Shown in pieces: positions 11,191-22,824 of a stretch of 64,000 bases of DNA (position 1 is the first letter of the stretch; each line of letters opens with the position of its first letter). The notes below the pieces were generated by a model. That model was given only the letters and a program-made list of their open reading frames with translations. It did not search any database and was not told the DNA's origin. This stretch comes from Macrophomina tecta. Its lineage: Eukaryota > Ascomycota > Dothideomycetes > Botryosphaeriales > Botryosphaeriaceae. The DNA is taken from contig JAKSGN010000035.1 in the NCBI GenBank assembly GCA_024180945.1, positions 248,001 through 312,000 on the forward strand. The letters run 5' to 3'. The position numbers were made by a program, and so were the translations under genes.

Positions 11191-14100
11191 GCGAGAGGGA
11201 GGGGACCGCTCGGCGGTGTCGGACTTGGGGCTCGGAGAGAAAGAGTCGGTGGAGGAGGGCGTTGAGGGGAAGTGCAACAAGCGCGGAGGACGAACAGGGA
11301 TCTGGTCCTGAGCGGTTTCGTCGGCGGCGCGAGGAGGCAGCAGAGAGTCCACTCAGGCACCCACTTGGGCGGCCACGCTACTGGGATATGGCGGTCTAGG
11401 AGAGACTACCGGGCGACGAAGGGCTCGGGGGGCTAGAGAGGCAGCGGGACGGGTGAGGAGGGCTATGGATGGCGCATCGGCTTGGGGGGGAGCGCAGCGA
11501 AATTGCAGCTGAAGCGGATATGAACGAGTGAATGACGTTCGGAACGTGCGCACGCGGACCGTGACGGCGGGAGGGTGCAGACGGCTGTTTCTGTGTCGCA
11601 GGCGTGGCGGGCTGAGCGCGGCGAGAAGCAGGCAGTGGGCATAGAGCTTGATGCGGTGCGGCGTGAGGCGTAGGCCTTGTTATTGGGAGCGAGGCCGGGA
11701 GAGCAGCACCTCGTCTGGCCCGCCGTCCACCGTCCGCCGTCCACTCACGCCCACCCCTGCACGCCTCTCCAACGCCCGACGGACGGGCCTCTCGCCGGGG
11801 CGTGCGTGCGCATAACGGCCAGTTATTGGTGTCGGCGGCGTGTTTAATTTCTCTTTTCTTCAACGCGGGTTTCTGTCGCTGCCAGGGGCTGCATCACGCT
11901 CTCGCGGCTATCCGCCGTTGCTTGCGCGGGCTGCCATTCTCCAGCTCTGCCCCCAAAAGGCGCCTGACAAGTGATGCTGCCGGCCCATGACGGCTGCATG
12001 ATCCGCCCGGCGATCGTCGTCGTCGCGTCGCTCCCAGGTCGAGACCAGCGACTGGCTGGCCGGCGCCCGCTCAGACCTTAGCCTCGTCCGCCGCGGACAG
12101 CTTCTTCTTCCCTGCACCCGGCCCGCACTGCCCTCCTCACCGTCTCTCCGCCAACCTCGCCATCGCCTCGCGCAGCGCTGTCTCCACAACACGTCACAAG
12201 CCCGTCTCTGCATGCCCTGCCTGGCTGGAGTCTGTGCGGCGGGGTGACCTGGCGCTGGCCTTCCTCCCTAACTTCGCTGCTGCTGTTTATATCCCACCAG
12301 CATAACAACCGCGGCGCCCGAGGGTCTGTGGGTGTTCGGCGCCTAAAAAAGAACCTTCGTGCACCCTGTTCGGGCAGGCCACTCCAAGCCGCGCAATCCC
12401 GACGGCGCAATTGAGCCTCACACGAACCCAGTCTCACCCAGTCCTGCACGAAGCCTTGCTTCTGAATGCTCCCGGCCAACCGAATTCACCGCTAATCGCC
12501 CAACCTCACCGCGTATGGGGATCAGGAGGGAATAAAACCGGGGCATGCACGCTTCTATCTTTGTTTCCAGAAAGACCTCCTAAGGGCCGTGCCTCCCTTG
12601 TTCCGCCGTCAACCCCTCCTCACCAGCTCGCGTGTGCCGGAGAATCACCTGCGACACTTGCTCCACCGCTGCGCTTAACGACACTGCCGTGGCGAGGCTG
12701 AGCCGAAACTTGGCCATTGAGACGAGTCAATGGCGTCAATCCGAAGAGTGGGGTCTGAGCCGCCTCAAGTTGACCGCGGGGAACTGTACAAGGAACGGTT
12801 TCCCTGACGAAGAGCCTCCTGCCCATCGAACCACACTTGGGTCTGTGGTGCGAGTGTGCCCACTTACGCTCTCTGTGTTGGCTGGCGATCCGGCGGGGTG
12901 AATGTTCTGCGGTTGGATCCGGATGGCTGGGTGGGAGCTTTCGCCACACAACAGTTCAGCGGCGTTGGTGCTCCTTGACCGCAAGATGGTATCTGCAGGG
13001 TGCAGTATCAGCCTCTAGCCATGCAGTGCCGCACTCAGGGCAACATGAAGTCCAACCTCCACTGTGCTCTGCTCGAACAACTGTCTCGTGGGCCGGCCCG
13101 CTGCCGTGTTTGGGGTGCCAACGAGTCTCACTGCAACGTCGTGTCCAATATATTGCAAAAGAAAGCGCATGCGGAGTTGGAGCGTTTGCCTCGGCGCTTA
13201 TAGGAAGAGAAGCCGATAACATATAAAGCCGGACGAAGACCTCAACTCCCGGTGACAAGGCCACATTGCAATGATGAAATGGTCTTCGTACGAAGTGCTC
13301 AAATGCTCGTAGGCATGTGCGTATTACTGTAAAGGGGGAATTTGCCCGGTATCTATCGGTTGAGCCACACACTACCTATTTCTGCGTCTGGTGGCCACCC
13401 AAAATCCAACAAAATTGACTACGTAGGTAGGCATTTCCAATCCGTTAAGCTCTAAAACCATGCATGCTAGTTCAAGACAGCCGCGGATGCTGGGTGCCTC
13501 TTGTTACCAGTCATCAAACTGGAAACAGCATTAACCGAGCTCTCATTCGGTTATACATCAGGTCCGTCCGCGAAATTCATCTTGATGCAAACGTGCAATC
13601 ACGCAGAGCACGTTGCCCTCTCCGCCACAGATTTATGCAATCTATTCAACGCCACGAATGGCACACAGTAACCATATTCCCAGCGTAGAGTCCCCAGGAT
13701 TGTTTTCACCAGCACCGGCATACCAATTCCCAATTCAGTATTGTGAATTTGGTTCGTTCACGCTCAGTCCATGCATACTAAACAGCGTCCAATGCACTCT
13801 ATATGGTCAGCTGTATTATCAAACCCATAACCATTTCGTGAATGATATATAAAAGTACCATATCAGTACAAACAGTTTATGCTCCTCGTAAGAGTTCTAC
13901 GATGGTCCGGTGCCGGTTGCCTTCAGAAAGTTGTCTGCATCCTTGGGCGAATACTCTTTCTTCCATCCCGTCAACTGCACCGCGCCGTCGCCTAAACCGC
14001 ATATGCAGCTTACCCACCAACACCCGTCATTTTCGCAATACTATTACAGATTTCACGCAATTTATAGATCTCCGTCTCGCCCTGTACAGCCTGCTCTGCC

Positions 14101-14868
14101 ATAACAATACCTCTTTTCTACCACTGCCAGCACCAGCACTAACCCCAACAGGACCAAATGTCAAACGCACAGCCCGCTTATTATTCGCTTCGCTTTGCTG
14201 GCGTGTTTCTTTGGATTCCTCGCCTCATCACCCACGGAGCGGTCGTTTTTACTCCCATATTCATTCCTGGGACCCGCCGGAAGGCCTTCCCAAAAGCTAA
14301 CCCAATGAACTGGAGGATAGTACTTTACAATATATTCAGTCCGGGTTCTCTTGGGCTATCGAAGCCATGCACCGACTATGAAGATCCTACCCCAGGGCGA
14401 AGAAAAGACTCACTACCAGATCCAACACTCTTGCTCTTCGAAACGCACGCCACTCTCTCTCACTCTCCTCCGTAAACGAGGACGCACTTTTTCGCAGCTC
14501 TTACACTCCTTCGCTCTCGGCGCCACCATCGCCCTTATCACGATAGATATCAACGATGCTACTAACAGGTCAATGGAGCTCGGGGCTATTGGGATTCTTC
14601 CACGCCCTGTCCCTTATGAGTGGGATAAATCTTGTATACGTCCCGACACGTATAATGAACCCTCCACCATGGTCCGACGTACGCGAGGCTGGGAGAAATT
14701 TCTCGATTTCATTACGATTAAGGATGATTGCTGACCACAGCGTGTCCCTGGAGAGGCAGAGTACGAAGGCGGTGTAGTTAAAAAGGGTGAAGTGGAGGGG
14801 GAGGAAATGATGATGAAAGAGGGCTCTTTCTTCACTGAGATTATTCAGCTTTCCGTAAGCACTCCAGC
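11191..14868. other. Gene-poor 3.7 kb interval
   Basis: No intact gene seen. 11.2-12.9 kb is GC-rich with overlapping meaningless frames on both strands and holds the promoter of the TeaR-like gene. From about 13.2 kb the sequence becomes AT-richer with frequent stops. Fragments in 14.1-14.8 kb may be remains of a membrane protein gene and are listed separately. Confidence 0.5.
14114..14780 (+). pseudogene. Possible decayed multi-pass membrane enzyme gene
   Basis: Hydrophobic, protein-like segments appear in successive frames without a start-to-stop gene. One is IIRFALLACFFGFLASS near 14180-14230 in one frame. Another is FSQLLHSFALGATIALITID near 14490-14550. A third, near 14586-14700 in a different frame, reads GLLGFFHALSLMSGINLVYV followed by PPPWSDVREAG. 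The last is loosely like the loop before the RFWG/WHQ region of fungal wax-synthase-type (MBOAT-like) membrane proteins, but no WHQ motif is seen. The resemblance is weak. Chance or an unrelated remnant is possible. Confidence 0.22.
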
Positions 14869-16258
14869 CTACAGAGCCATCAAATCTTGATGCCTCTCAA
14901 GGAAAGCCTTGACGCACTCGACGAATCTGTCCAACTCACTCTGTGGCGTCCCCAGGATGAGGGCAATCATCCCACGCTTAGTGATCCAGAAGCCCTCCTC
15001 CAGCATCTCCATCCAGAAAAGCTCCTTTAGATCATCCCTCTCCTCCACGTCATCCGTGCACACGAGATCCCTCACTCCCTCATCCGTAATGTGCAGACAC
15101 ATGACCGTCCCAACCCCCGTAAACGTCGCCTTCGTCCCTGCCGTCACCTCTCTCAATCTCTGCAACAACCCGTTCCCAACCTCCATGAACTCCTCACTGA
15201 CCTCCTTCGTGAATACTTCCTTCAACCCCACATACCCTGCCCGCATGGCCAGCGTATTATTATTAAACGTGCCACTCTGGGCCAGCGCCCCCGCGCCTCT
15301 CGGATCAAACACGCGCATGACATCCTCCCTCCCGCCAAACGCGCCAAACGCGAAACCCCCGCCCACCCACTTCCCCAGCGTCACCAGATCCGGGCGCAAC
15401 CCCATGCGCGCCGCCAGGCCGCCCTCCCCCATCCGTGACGTCATCACCTCGTCCAGCACGAACACCGCGCCCGCCTCGCGCGCCGCCTCCTGCACGGCGA
15501 CCAGGAACGCCCTCTCGCCCGGCACGCATCCGGCCGCCCCCTGCATCGCCTCGACCAAGACGGCGGCGGCGCCCCCGCCCGCGCAAATCGCCGTGCGCGC
15601 CCCCTCTGCGTCGTTGTAGCGCGCGACGGCCCAGTCGCCGCGGTCGACGTTGTTCGGGGCGGGTTCTCCGCGTCCGAACGACAATACGCCGCCGTGGTAC
15701 CCGCCCGAGAAGACGACGACGCGCCGACGGCCGGTGTAGGCGCGCGCGGCGGCCAGTGCGTGCAGGTTGGCTTCGGTGCCGGAGTTGCAGAAGCGCAGGC
15801 GGGCGAGGCGGAAGCGGGTGCAGAGGAGCGCGGCGAAGGCGGCTTCGTGTCGGGTGGTTGCGCCGAGGTTGAGGCCGGTGGTGGTGAGGGTGGTGGTGAT
15901 GGTGGCGAGCAGTTTCGGGTGGGTGTGGCCGTAGAGACAGGCGGTGAATTCGGCGGTGAGGTCAGTGTAGCTGCGAGGATGGGGGTTTTTAGTGGGCAGG
16001 TTGATGGAGAAGGGGAGGGGAGGCGGGGAGAGGTTACGTGTGGCCGTCTTCGGAAATGACTTGGTGGTCTTGGCCGCGGGCCATGCTGATGGGGAAGGGC
16101 GCGGTGTGGAGGACGGTGCGGGTGTTGCCGCCGGGCAGGCTATGGGTGGCTTCATTGTGGAGTTGAAGGGATATGGTATTGCGTTGGATGAAGCGAGCTC
16201 TTGCTGCTTGGAGGGCAGCGGAGACATTGGGGGAGAGCGCGGGCTGCACCGAGGACAT
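14869..16258 (-). CDS. Class III PLP aminotransferase (glutamate-1-semialdehyde aminomutase-like)
   Basis: Pyridoxal-phosphate enzyme of the class III aminotransferase fold, in the GSA-aminomutase-like group that fungi keep for unknown substrates. Fungi do not use this route for haem, so GSA itself is unlikely as substrate. Exons are 16258-16038 and 15970-14869 (440 aa). The 67-nt intron sits inside the EDGHTYTDL motif. The N-terminus has the family LPGGNTRTVLH block. FCNSGTEANLHA is the phosphate-binding region, FSGGYHGG the ring-contact motif, VFVLDEVMTSR carries the PLP-nitrogen Asp, and LGKWVGG carries the Schiff-base Lys (about residue 274). All key residues are present, so activity is likely. 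Length is normal. The nearest gene, a P450, is 1 kb away on the same strand, but there is no other biosynthetic gene nearby. Confidence 0.88.
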
Positions 16259-17285
16259 CCTCAAGAGGAATTCAACGGAACGGAAAGAGGACGGAAGAGA
16301 TGAGGGACGAGGAGATGAACGAGATCAAGATACTTATACGCTGGCTGTGGGCGGATGAGCCGAAGTGCAGCTATCATGGGGCCGAGTTTCCATTAGACGG
16401 CTCGCCGTCACATCAAAACGACTACTACTTCAGCGACTGCTCATTGGACGGCATGGAGCGGGTGCTGTACTGCGAAGAGTGCGCGAGCCTGAAGCAAAAG
16501 CAGAAACCGGACGCCTTCCGATGCAATCCGCCGTGGATCGCAGATATATGCGAGCTTGAAGGGTTGTTGTTGTCGGGGGTTCCGTTGCCGGTAGAAGTGC
16601 AGCGCGCGCCGACTGCAGCCCGGGAAGACCAACCCCGATTCCGGCAGCCGGCCACGTGCAAGCATCTCGTGATCGAGCGCCAACATCTTCGAGTTCGTTC
16701 GGCCACCATCATCGGTGTCCCGCCACTCGAAACCTTCCATCAGAGTCCGTACGGCTGTAGACGTTCGAAGTTGTGTCCGAGTTTCCTGTTCCAGCCGTCA
16801 ACTGGGTGCCCTGCTGTCATTCAGACGTCAGCACCACCCAAATCAACACCGTCCAGGTCAGCTTTCTACCATCACCACCATCCACCGTCAACCGTGAGCT
16901 AACGGCTTTGTGCGCACCTCGCACACGGACGTCACGGCGCAGAAGGAATGCTCGACGAAAGCCTGGCAGTGACCCCGAAGTGCGCTCATTAGGTCAGACC
17001 TGCGCTGTCCACGTGACATTTTCAGCAGCGCGACTCAACTAGGAGTCAGCAACAATACTTTCTCCAGACCGGAGCATCAAAGCCACTCAATATTTCAAAA
17101 TTTTCAAAATATTCGAAATCTTCGTAAGTTGTACTCGAAACGCTATCTAAAGCATCCTTTCTGAGCCCCGGCCGCTTTGCCGTGCCCGACAACGCCTGAA
17201 AACACCGGCTGAAAAAAAAAAAAAAAAAAAAAAAAACGATGGAAAGGCCGTTGGGGTAAATCTTCCATATGAGAGGTGCACAGGC
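16259..17285. other. Gene-free interval upstream of the aminotransferase
   Basis: A frame open over 16201-16902 has an unconvincing composition (Cys-scattered, then Pro/His runs) and no known domain, so I do not call it. The interval should hold the aminotransferase promoter and the P450 3' end. It contains A25 at 17212-17236. Confidence 0.5.
17212..17236. repeat. A25 homopolymer
   Basis: An unbroken run of 25 A, about 50 bp beyond the P450 stop codon on the opposite strand. It is the longest homopolymer in the window. Confidence 0.9.
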
Positions 17286-18913
17286 CTAAACAGTAGCGTG
17301 AAGAGGCCTCGGCTTGAACTTGGTGTTGAACTCGACCTGGCGGACGAACCAGTGATTCTCCGTTTTCCAGTCCTGGTCCGGATGTTCCAGTTCGACCTCG
17401 AACCTGCGCAGGAAGCTGGGCACCAGCTTGTATATCTCCAGCAGACTGATGTTTTTGCCGAGACACGTCCGAGAGCCGCCGCCAAACTGGAACATGGTCG
17501 CCTTCATCTCGCGCAGCTTCTCTGGCGTCGCCTCCAGCCACCTCTCCGGCCGGTAGACGTCGGCGTCATCCCCAAAAACCTCAGGCCGTCGGTGCAGCAC
17601 CCACGCGTTGCAGCCGACGATGGTGCCGCCCGGGATGAACTGGCCGCACACAGTAATGCCCTGCGGCGGCGTGACGCGCTCGAGCATGAGGCCGGCGGCG
17701 GGATGCATGCGGAACGTCTCCTGGATGACCGCGTCGAGGTAGGGCAGCTTCTGGGCCTCTTGCCACGTGACGGCGCCATTCTCGCGGTCGACGATGGTGC
17801 CGTTGCGCACTGCCTCATCCAACTCCTCCATCAGCCGCCTGTAGACGCTCGGGTGCTTGAGCAGGTAGTAAAAGGCCGCGCTGAGGCTGATGCCCGTCGT
17901 CTCCGAGCCGGCGAAGATCACGCTAACCGACGACGCCAGCACCATGCGGTCCGTCATGAACTCCGGGTGGTCGTGGAGCGCCCCGTTGAATTTGCTGAGC
18001 AGGTCGATGGGGCCGCCCTTCTTCTCATCCAGCCCGTGCTTGCGGATCTTCTCGATCTCGGCCGCGCGTTCGGACTGCCGCGCCAGCGCGAATTTTGTCA
18101 CGGGCGACACCTTGGCGCCGATGCCGTATCGCTGGAGAAAGAGCTTGATGGGGTTCTTGTCAAAGATGAGGTCCAGCCATGGCTGCTGACCGGCGACAGC
18201 GCAGTAGCCGAGGAATTTGGCGAGGAAGCCGACGATGTTATCGATGTCTTCGTTCTTCTCTACGTAGCCAAGACGCTTGCTCCAGGTGAGCTCGCCGATA
18301 ACGTCGAAGGCGAAGAACTGCAGCCAGCGGTTGAAGTTGCACACCTGCCCGGTAGAGGCAAAAAGGCGGTCCGTTTGGTCGAGAAAGTAATTCGTTGTGG
18401 AATCTACTAGCGGCTCGTATGAGACGAGGGCGCTCATAGCGAACGCACCGTTGATGCATCGCCTGTACTTTGCGTGCCAATCCTCATCTTGGGTGGTGAA
18501 GAGAGACCAGACACGCTGTCCCCCGGCAGTGGCTTGTTGGAGGGGATAGAAGTCCGACTGGTTTCATGTCAGTATCCTGATCGCAGGGGCGTGGAAGGCC
18601 GACTTACTTTGGTCATTCCCTTATTCAGACCGTAGATGGTCTTGATAGCCTTCGGATCCGCGATGGAGATGACATTCGGTCCAACCCTGACGAAGTCTCC
18701 ATACTTCTGGTGAAGTTCAATGTGTGTCCACTCGGTCTTCCGGCCCCATGCGTCAAAGAACCGCCACCAGTTTGTGTATGCTGCGAGGAACGGTCCCGGG
18801 TATTTGTTCAGTCCTTTGTTGAACTTGTTTCGAAGGAGGTGGATGACCACTACCGACGCGAGCACGGCGGGCCAGTATTGCACAATTAAAGGTACGACTT
18901 CGTTGAGCAACAT
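17286..18913 (-). CDS. Cytochrome P450, pisatin demethylase-like
   Basis: ER-anchored haem-thiolate monooxygenase that would use NADPH-P450 reductase. Exons are 18913-18608 and 18557-17286 (525 aa), with a 50-nt intron (GTAAGT...CCAG). The N-terminus has a single membrane anchor (about residues 5-25), then the hinge KYPGPFLAAYTNWW. I-helix FAGSETTG, K-helix QETFR (ExxR), RPERW and the haem loop FQFGGGSRTCLG with Cys at about 467 are all intact. The overall pattern (SDFYPLQQ, FTTQDEDWHAKYRR, haem-loop context) matches the pisatin-demethylase-like group widespread in plant-associated fungi. That name does not establish the substrate. No reductase, transporter or backbone synthase is adjacent, so this looks like a solitary detoxification-type P450 and not part of a cluster. 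Confidence 0.93.
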
Positions 18914-21900
18914 CGTGAGGGGGTGTCTGGCGTGTTGAAAGGCTCAGATGGTCTCACAGGAGGTAGGGCCGGCGGACGCATTTTTATTTAAGCTCAAGCA
19001 GCCAGGGGGCACACCGGCCGACAGTGTTTGACAAGCAGCGACATTACCGTTCTTCCCGAGGGTAACCAGCCGAGAGAGGTTGATATCACAACTGCCGAAA
19101 GGCTCAGCTCAAATCCTGAAACCTGATAGGCTTTTGCATCAATCAGCGATATTGGCTCTTCGGCAGTTGAGTATCGGTCATAAGCAAAAGGGAGAGCAAG
19201 AAGATCGTCCGCAAGTAAGCGGTGGCGCGCGCATGACGGACCTGTACGACATCTCTACACCCATCCCGGCCTGCGGAGCGTGTCTGTGCAGGGGCTACCC
19301 CACACCTCAGCCACTCGATCAATGGAGAACGCGGGGGATTTCCGGCAACCACCGGCCGGCCCAGATCTAGCCACCGTCATCGTTCGTCCCCTTTGCTTAA
19401 ATTAGGCGCGCGAGTCGGCAGGCCTTGCTGCTTTCTGACACCACAGTCCGCCTTCGATCCATGGGTTGCGTTGGTGTCCCTATACAGCAACGCAGCTTAT
19501 TTGGACGTCGCGGAGAACAGGAAGGGGACTTTTTCCATATTCTCCTGAGGTCGCACAGTCTTCTGGACATCTCCGAACTCATTTGCCGGTCTCCACGGGC
19601 GATGATGCAGCTGGTCCGCCTTGTTGCGGTCGTTGTTGGCTGCTGACTCAACCGCGTCGGCAGTTGAGGGTCGGCTATGGGAAAGGGGGCCTGCGCGGAT
19701 CAGGCGGACCTCCAACACAAGCACATATATCCCGTCATAAGTATTCCACATGATCCGCGAAGGTAGTCAAGATACGTCAAAAGGCAACTTCATCTTTCTT
19801 ACTCTGCACAAGTCAAGCGGTCTCCTTCCGCTTCTCCTCTGTAGAACTCTGAGCATCACTGTCTCAATTCCTCTACCTCTTTGCTTCTGTTACCTATCTG
19901 CTCCACCCGCTCCACACCCGCCTGCCGCATTTTGCCCTGTTTCCCCTCAATAAACTCAATATTTCCAGTCGACGCGCCGTGGACGCTCCACACTATTTGA
20001 TTTCACGGCTATTTCGGCTCCACATCCGCTGCATGGATCCTGACACTCCAAACTCTTTACCGTTCTTGTATGCACCTCGGCCGAAAAGCTCCACAAGTTG
20101 TGTCCTCCATCGCTCAGCCGTTGCAGCCTAGGTGCCTTAGCGTTGCAACAGTAGGCGATAGAGGGGGAAAAGTGCGTGCGGAGCTGGCACTCCCAGGCGG
20201 CAGTATTCGCTCCCTCCATCAAACAGAGAGGAGATGAGTATAGGCCTTGAGCTCCGGGATGTTAGCGGAGTATGCGCTGGTCAAAAGTGTGGTGGCACTA
20301 GACCCTGCTAATGTCGATCAGCGATTTATGCTTTAGGGTGACGTGTGTGAGTAGGGGATGAGGAACGCGGCATTTAGCAACTCATGCGACACTGTGTGCT
20401 TCTGGCTCGGATATCGCAGGAATATACTTTGCGCGACAGGCCCACTGTTCAATAGGCTTTAGATGACTATGTGTGTGCGGATGCTGCTTCCTTGCGCTGA
20501 CACTTCTGCGGAGCTGCGTAAGTTGATGGTGTGTGCACCTGTCAGGCCGCGTGGGGGGTGGGTAGAATGGAAGAAAGTGAAAGCGATATGGGTGCAACCT
20601 TGCTGACATACTGCTATTGGGACAGTGCCTCCATACTTTAAGTGGGTCGAGGAGAGTCCATCGCAGTCCATGAGAAGCTCCCAGGTCGTGCGTAAATTTC
20701 AGCATACTCAACTCATGCTTTTTCACGCAATGAAATTACCGGTGATCACAGGATACCTTGCAGATGACCTCTACAGTTAAGGCGCAGGCTAAGAGCGTTC
20801 AGAGGACAGCGTCCTGGCTTCTCGACTCATGGCAAGGGCTCTTTGGACCCGGGCAGGTATGTTCATGAACAACTACATGATTCCTTCACTGTTTCCTGTC
20901 GGTTACGCTGAGACACACAGCAATTTGCAGCTCTCCTACCTCGCCGCTTTCCCCAGTTGGTAGTGTCGTTGGGTGATAATGCAGCTTCGCATGTGCGAAG
21001 GGAGCTGCGATAAGGCTGGCTCTCTGCAGTCCAGGCTGTCATATTTATCAGGTGTAAGGCTGCAATAATTGTGCAGGTCCTAAGCTATTGAAGAGTCTCC
21101 CGCTGAGATACCCTAGCTGAAGAGCGCATGGCTGCGGTGACAAAGAGAGAGAGAGAGAGAGGGAGAAAATAGTTGACGCCCGCCCTATACCTGTCTTCTT
21201 CTCTTCTCAAGTGGCCGTCGCAACGCGAGTTTCTCCAGAAACTTCTCCGTCAGGGCTCCACACACGGTGAAGCAGCTCAACGAAAAAGCCGCTGACACGA
21301 TGAAATCGAGCAATTTGTGATCTCTTGCCTTCCACATCAGCCTGAGACAGTGTAATACGAGCGAAGCTGGGGCCGGTAAAGTTGAGCGGAGCCCATTGCC
21401 CCTCCAGCTAGGTTTCAAAGACTGGTACGATTTGAAGACGCCCCTGTAGGAATATTCTGAGCATTGAACTTAAAGGTACAGTTAATATATATGATCTAAG
21501 CCAAAAAAAGATAAAAAGAACTAGAGGGGAAAAAGACTTGTATGGCCGAGGAGGAGGAGAGCTTATGTAGGTAGAGGCAGGAGGGGCTGTGTAGAGGCAC
21601 GAGACAGGACCCTACAGGGTCCATTACATAGTGGCATGCCCGCCGTATTATGGTCTGCCGGTTCCCGAGTGGAGTAGAAGCACTTATCCGAACTTTACTA
21701 CTACTAATTTCTCTGGAAATGTATGTCTTGATGAATTCTTCTACCTCCAACATCTTATTCTTGTCTTTCACAGGCGCGGGATTTCTGTTATCGGCGTGTG
21801 GCTGACGTCCTTTGTAGACCCCAGCTCCCTTATCGATAGGCCAGACCCCTCCACGCGCCGCCCAAACCCAAAAATTCACTCCGACCCCGCCAGCATTCAC

Positions 21901-21975
21901 TTGACCTTCCCTTCACACCACCACAAAAACAAAAACAAAAAAAAAAAAAACTCTCTAACCAGCCTACCTGCAACA
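18914..21975. other. Gene-free 3.1 kb interval between two divergent genes
   Basis: No supported gene on either strand. Frames are under 140 codons and lack domains. It includes the P450 promoter, a GA repeat at 21144-21161 and A-rich sequence just before EFM4. Two stretches starting CGGCAGTTGAG (19161 and 19658) resemble each other over about 32 bp with several mismatches. Confidence 0.5.
21144..21161. repeat. GA dinucleotide repeat
   Basis: A (AG)9 purine run in the gene-free interval upstream of the EFM4-like gene. Confidence 0.85.
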
Positions 21976-22761
21976 ATGACTGCCTCGGAGGACGGACCCA
22001 GTCACCTCGACCCCTCCGATCTCGGCACCAAAGCCTACTGGGACGAGGCGTACGAGCGCGAGATCGCCAACCACGCGGAGCACCCATCGGACGAGGGCAC
22101 GATCTGGTTCAGCGATGCGGGCGCCGAAGAGCGCATGCTATCGTACCTCGACGACCTGGCCGACGACTGGAAGCTGGTCAAGGGCGACGACGAGGAGGGC
22201 GCGCAGGCCGAGGCCGACTCGACGAGCTTCCTGGACCTGGGAACGGGCAATGGACACCTGCTGTTCGCGCTGCGGGACGAGGGGTGGCGCGGGCACATGG
22301 TGGGCGTGGATTACAGCGCGAAGAGCGTGGAGCTGGCGCGCCAGATTGGGCGGCAAAGGAGGGCGGGAGGACAAAGCGAGCATGTGCTGGATGTGCGGTT
22401 TGAGGAGTGGGATATTCTGGGCCAAGAGCCGGAGAAGGAGTGGTTGGGGGACGGGTTTGATGTGGTACTGGATAAGGGCACGTTCGATGCGATAAGTCTG
22501 AGTGCGGAGACAGATGCGCAGGGCAGGCGCATCTTCGAAAGCTACAGGGAAAAGGTGGAGCCGTTGATCAAGCCGGGCGGGCTGCTGCTTATTACAAGCT
22601 GCAATTGGACTGCTGATGAACTTAAGTCCTGGTTCGTGGTGGACGGTGGCTTGCTGGAGTACGAGGACAAGATCCACTATCCCAGTTTCACGTTTGGTGG
22701 CAAAACTGGGTCGAAGGTGTGCTCGCTATGCTTCAGGAAGAAGAGCACGCCCGCGCCCTGA
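21976..22761 (+). CDS. EFM4: eEF1A lysine methyltransferase, EFM4-like
   Basis: S-adenosylmethionine-dependent methyltransferase of the EFM4/See1 family, which in yeast methylates one lysine of translation elongation factor eEF1A. It has one exon and 261 aa, the normal length. SKAYWDEAYERE-type N-terminal signature is seen as KAYWDEAYEREI. SAM motif I is FLDLGTGNGHLLFALRDEG (about residues 80-98), with VGVDYS as the acidic loop. FDVVLDKGTFDAISLS is the family-specific motif after beta-4, followed by LIKPGGLLLITSCNWT. The ATG chosen is the first that gives the family start, preceded by an A-rich leader. The frame is open further upstream but looks like UTR. Its stop lies 63 bp from that of a second eEF1A methyltransferase on the other strand. 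Confidence 0.92.
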   Translation: MTASEDGPSHLDPSDLGTKAYWDEAYEREIANHAEHPSDEGTIWFSDAGAEERMLSYLDDLADDWKLVKGDDEEGAQAEADSTSFLDLGTGNGHLLFALRDEGWRGHMVGVDYSAKSVELARQIGRQRRAGGQSEHVLDVRFEEWDILGQEPEKEWLGDGFDVVLDKGTFDAISLSAETDAQGRRIFESYREKVEPLIKPGGLLLITSCNWTADELKSWFVVDGGLLEYEDKIHYPSFTFGGKTGSKVCSLCFRKKSTPAP

Positions 22762-22824
22762 AAAGCTCTCTTAGTACTACGAACTTTGAACGCTCCCTTC
22801 AAGGCTAGTGGGCCGGAAATTCGG

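Noticed and set aside
16201..16902. 233-codon plus-strand frame overlapping the aminotransferase start
   Set aside because: Overlaps the first exon of a solid gene on the other strand, has no domain, and ends in low-complexity His/Pro sequence.
17298..18410. 370-codon plus-strand frame opposite the P450
   Set aside because: It is the antisense shadow of the P450 exon, which has all P450 motifs.
14869..18913. Aminotransferase plus P450 as a secondary-metabolite cluster
   Set aside because: No backbone synthase, transporter or pathway regulator lies nearby, and flanking genes are housekeeping or absent.
19161..19690. Two similar stretches starting CGGCAGTTGAG, possibly a diverged duplicated element
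   Set aside because: Similarity covers only about 32 bp with roughly ten mismatches, and no longer repeat or terminal structure is visible.
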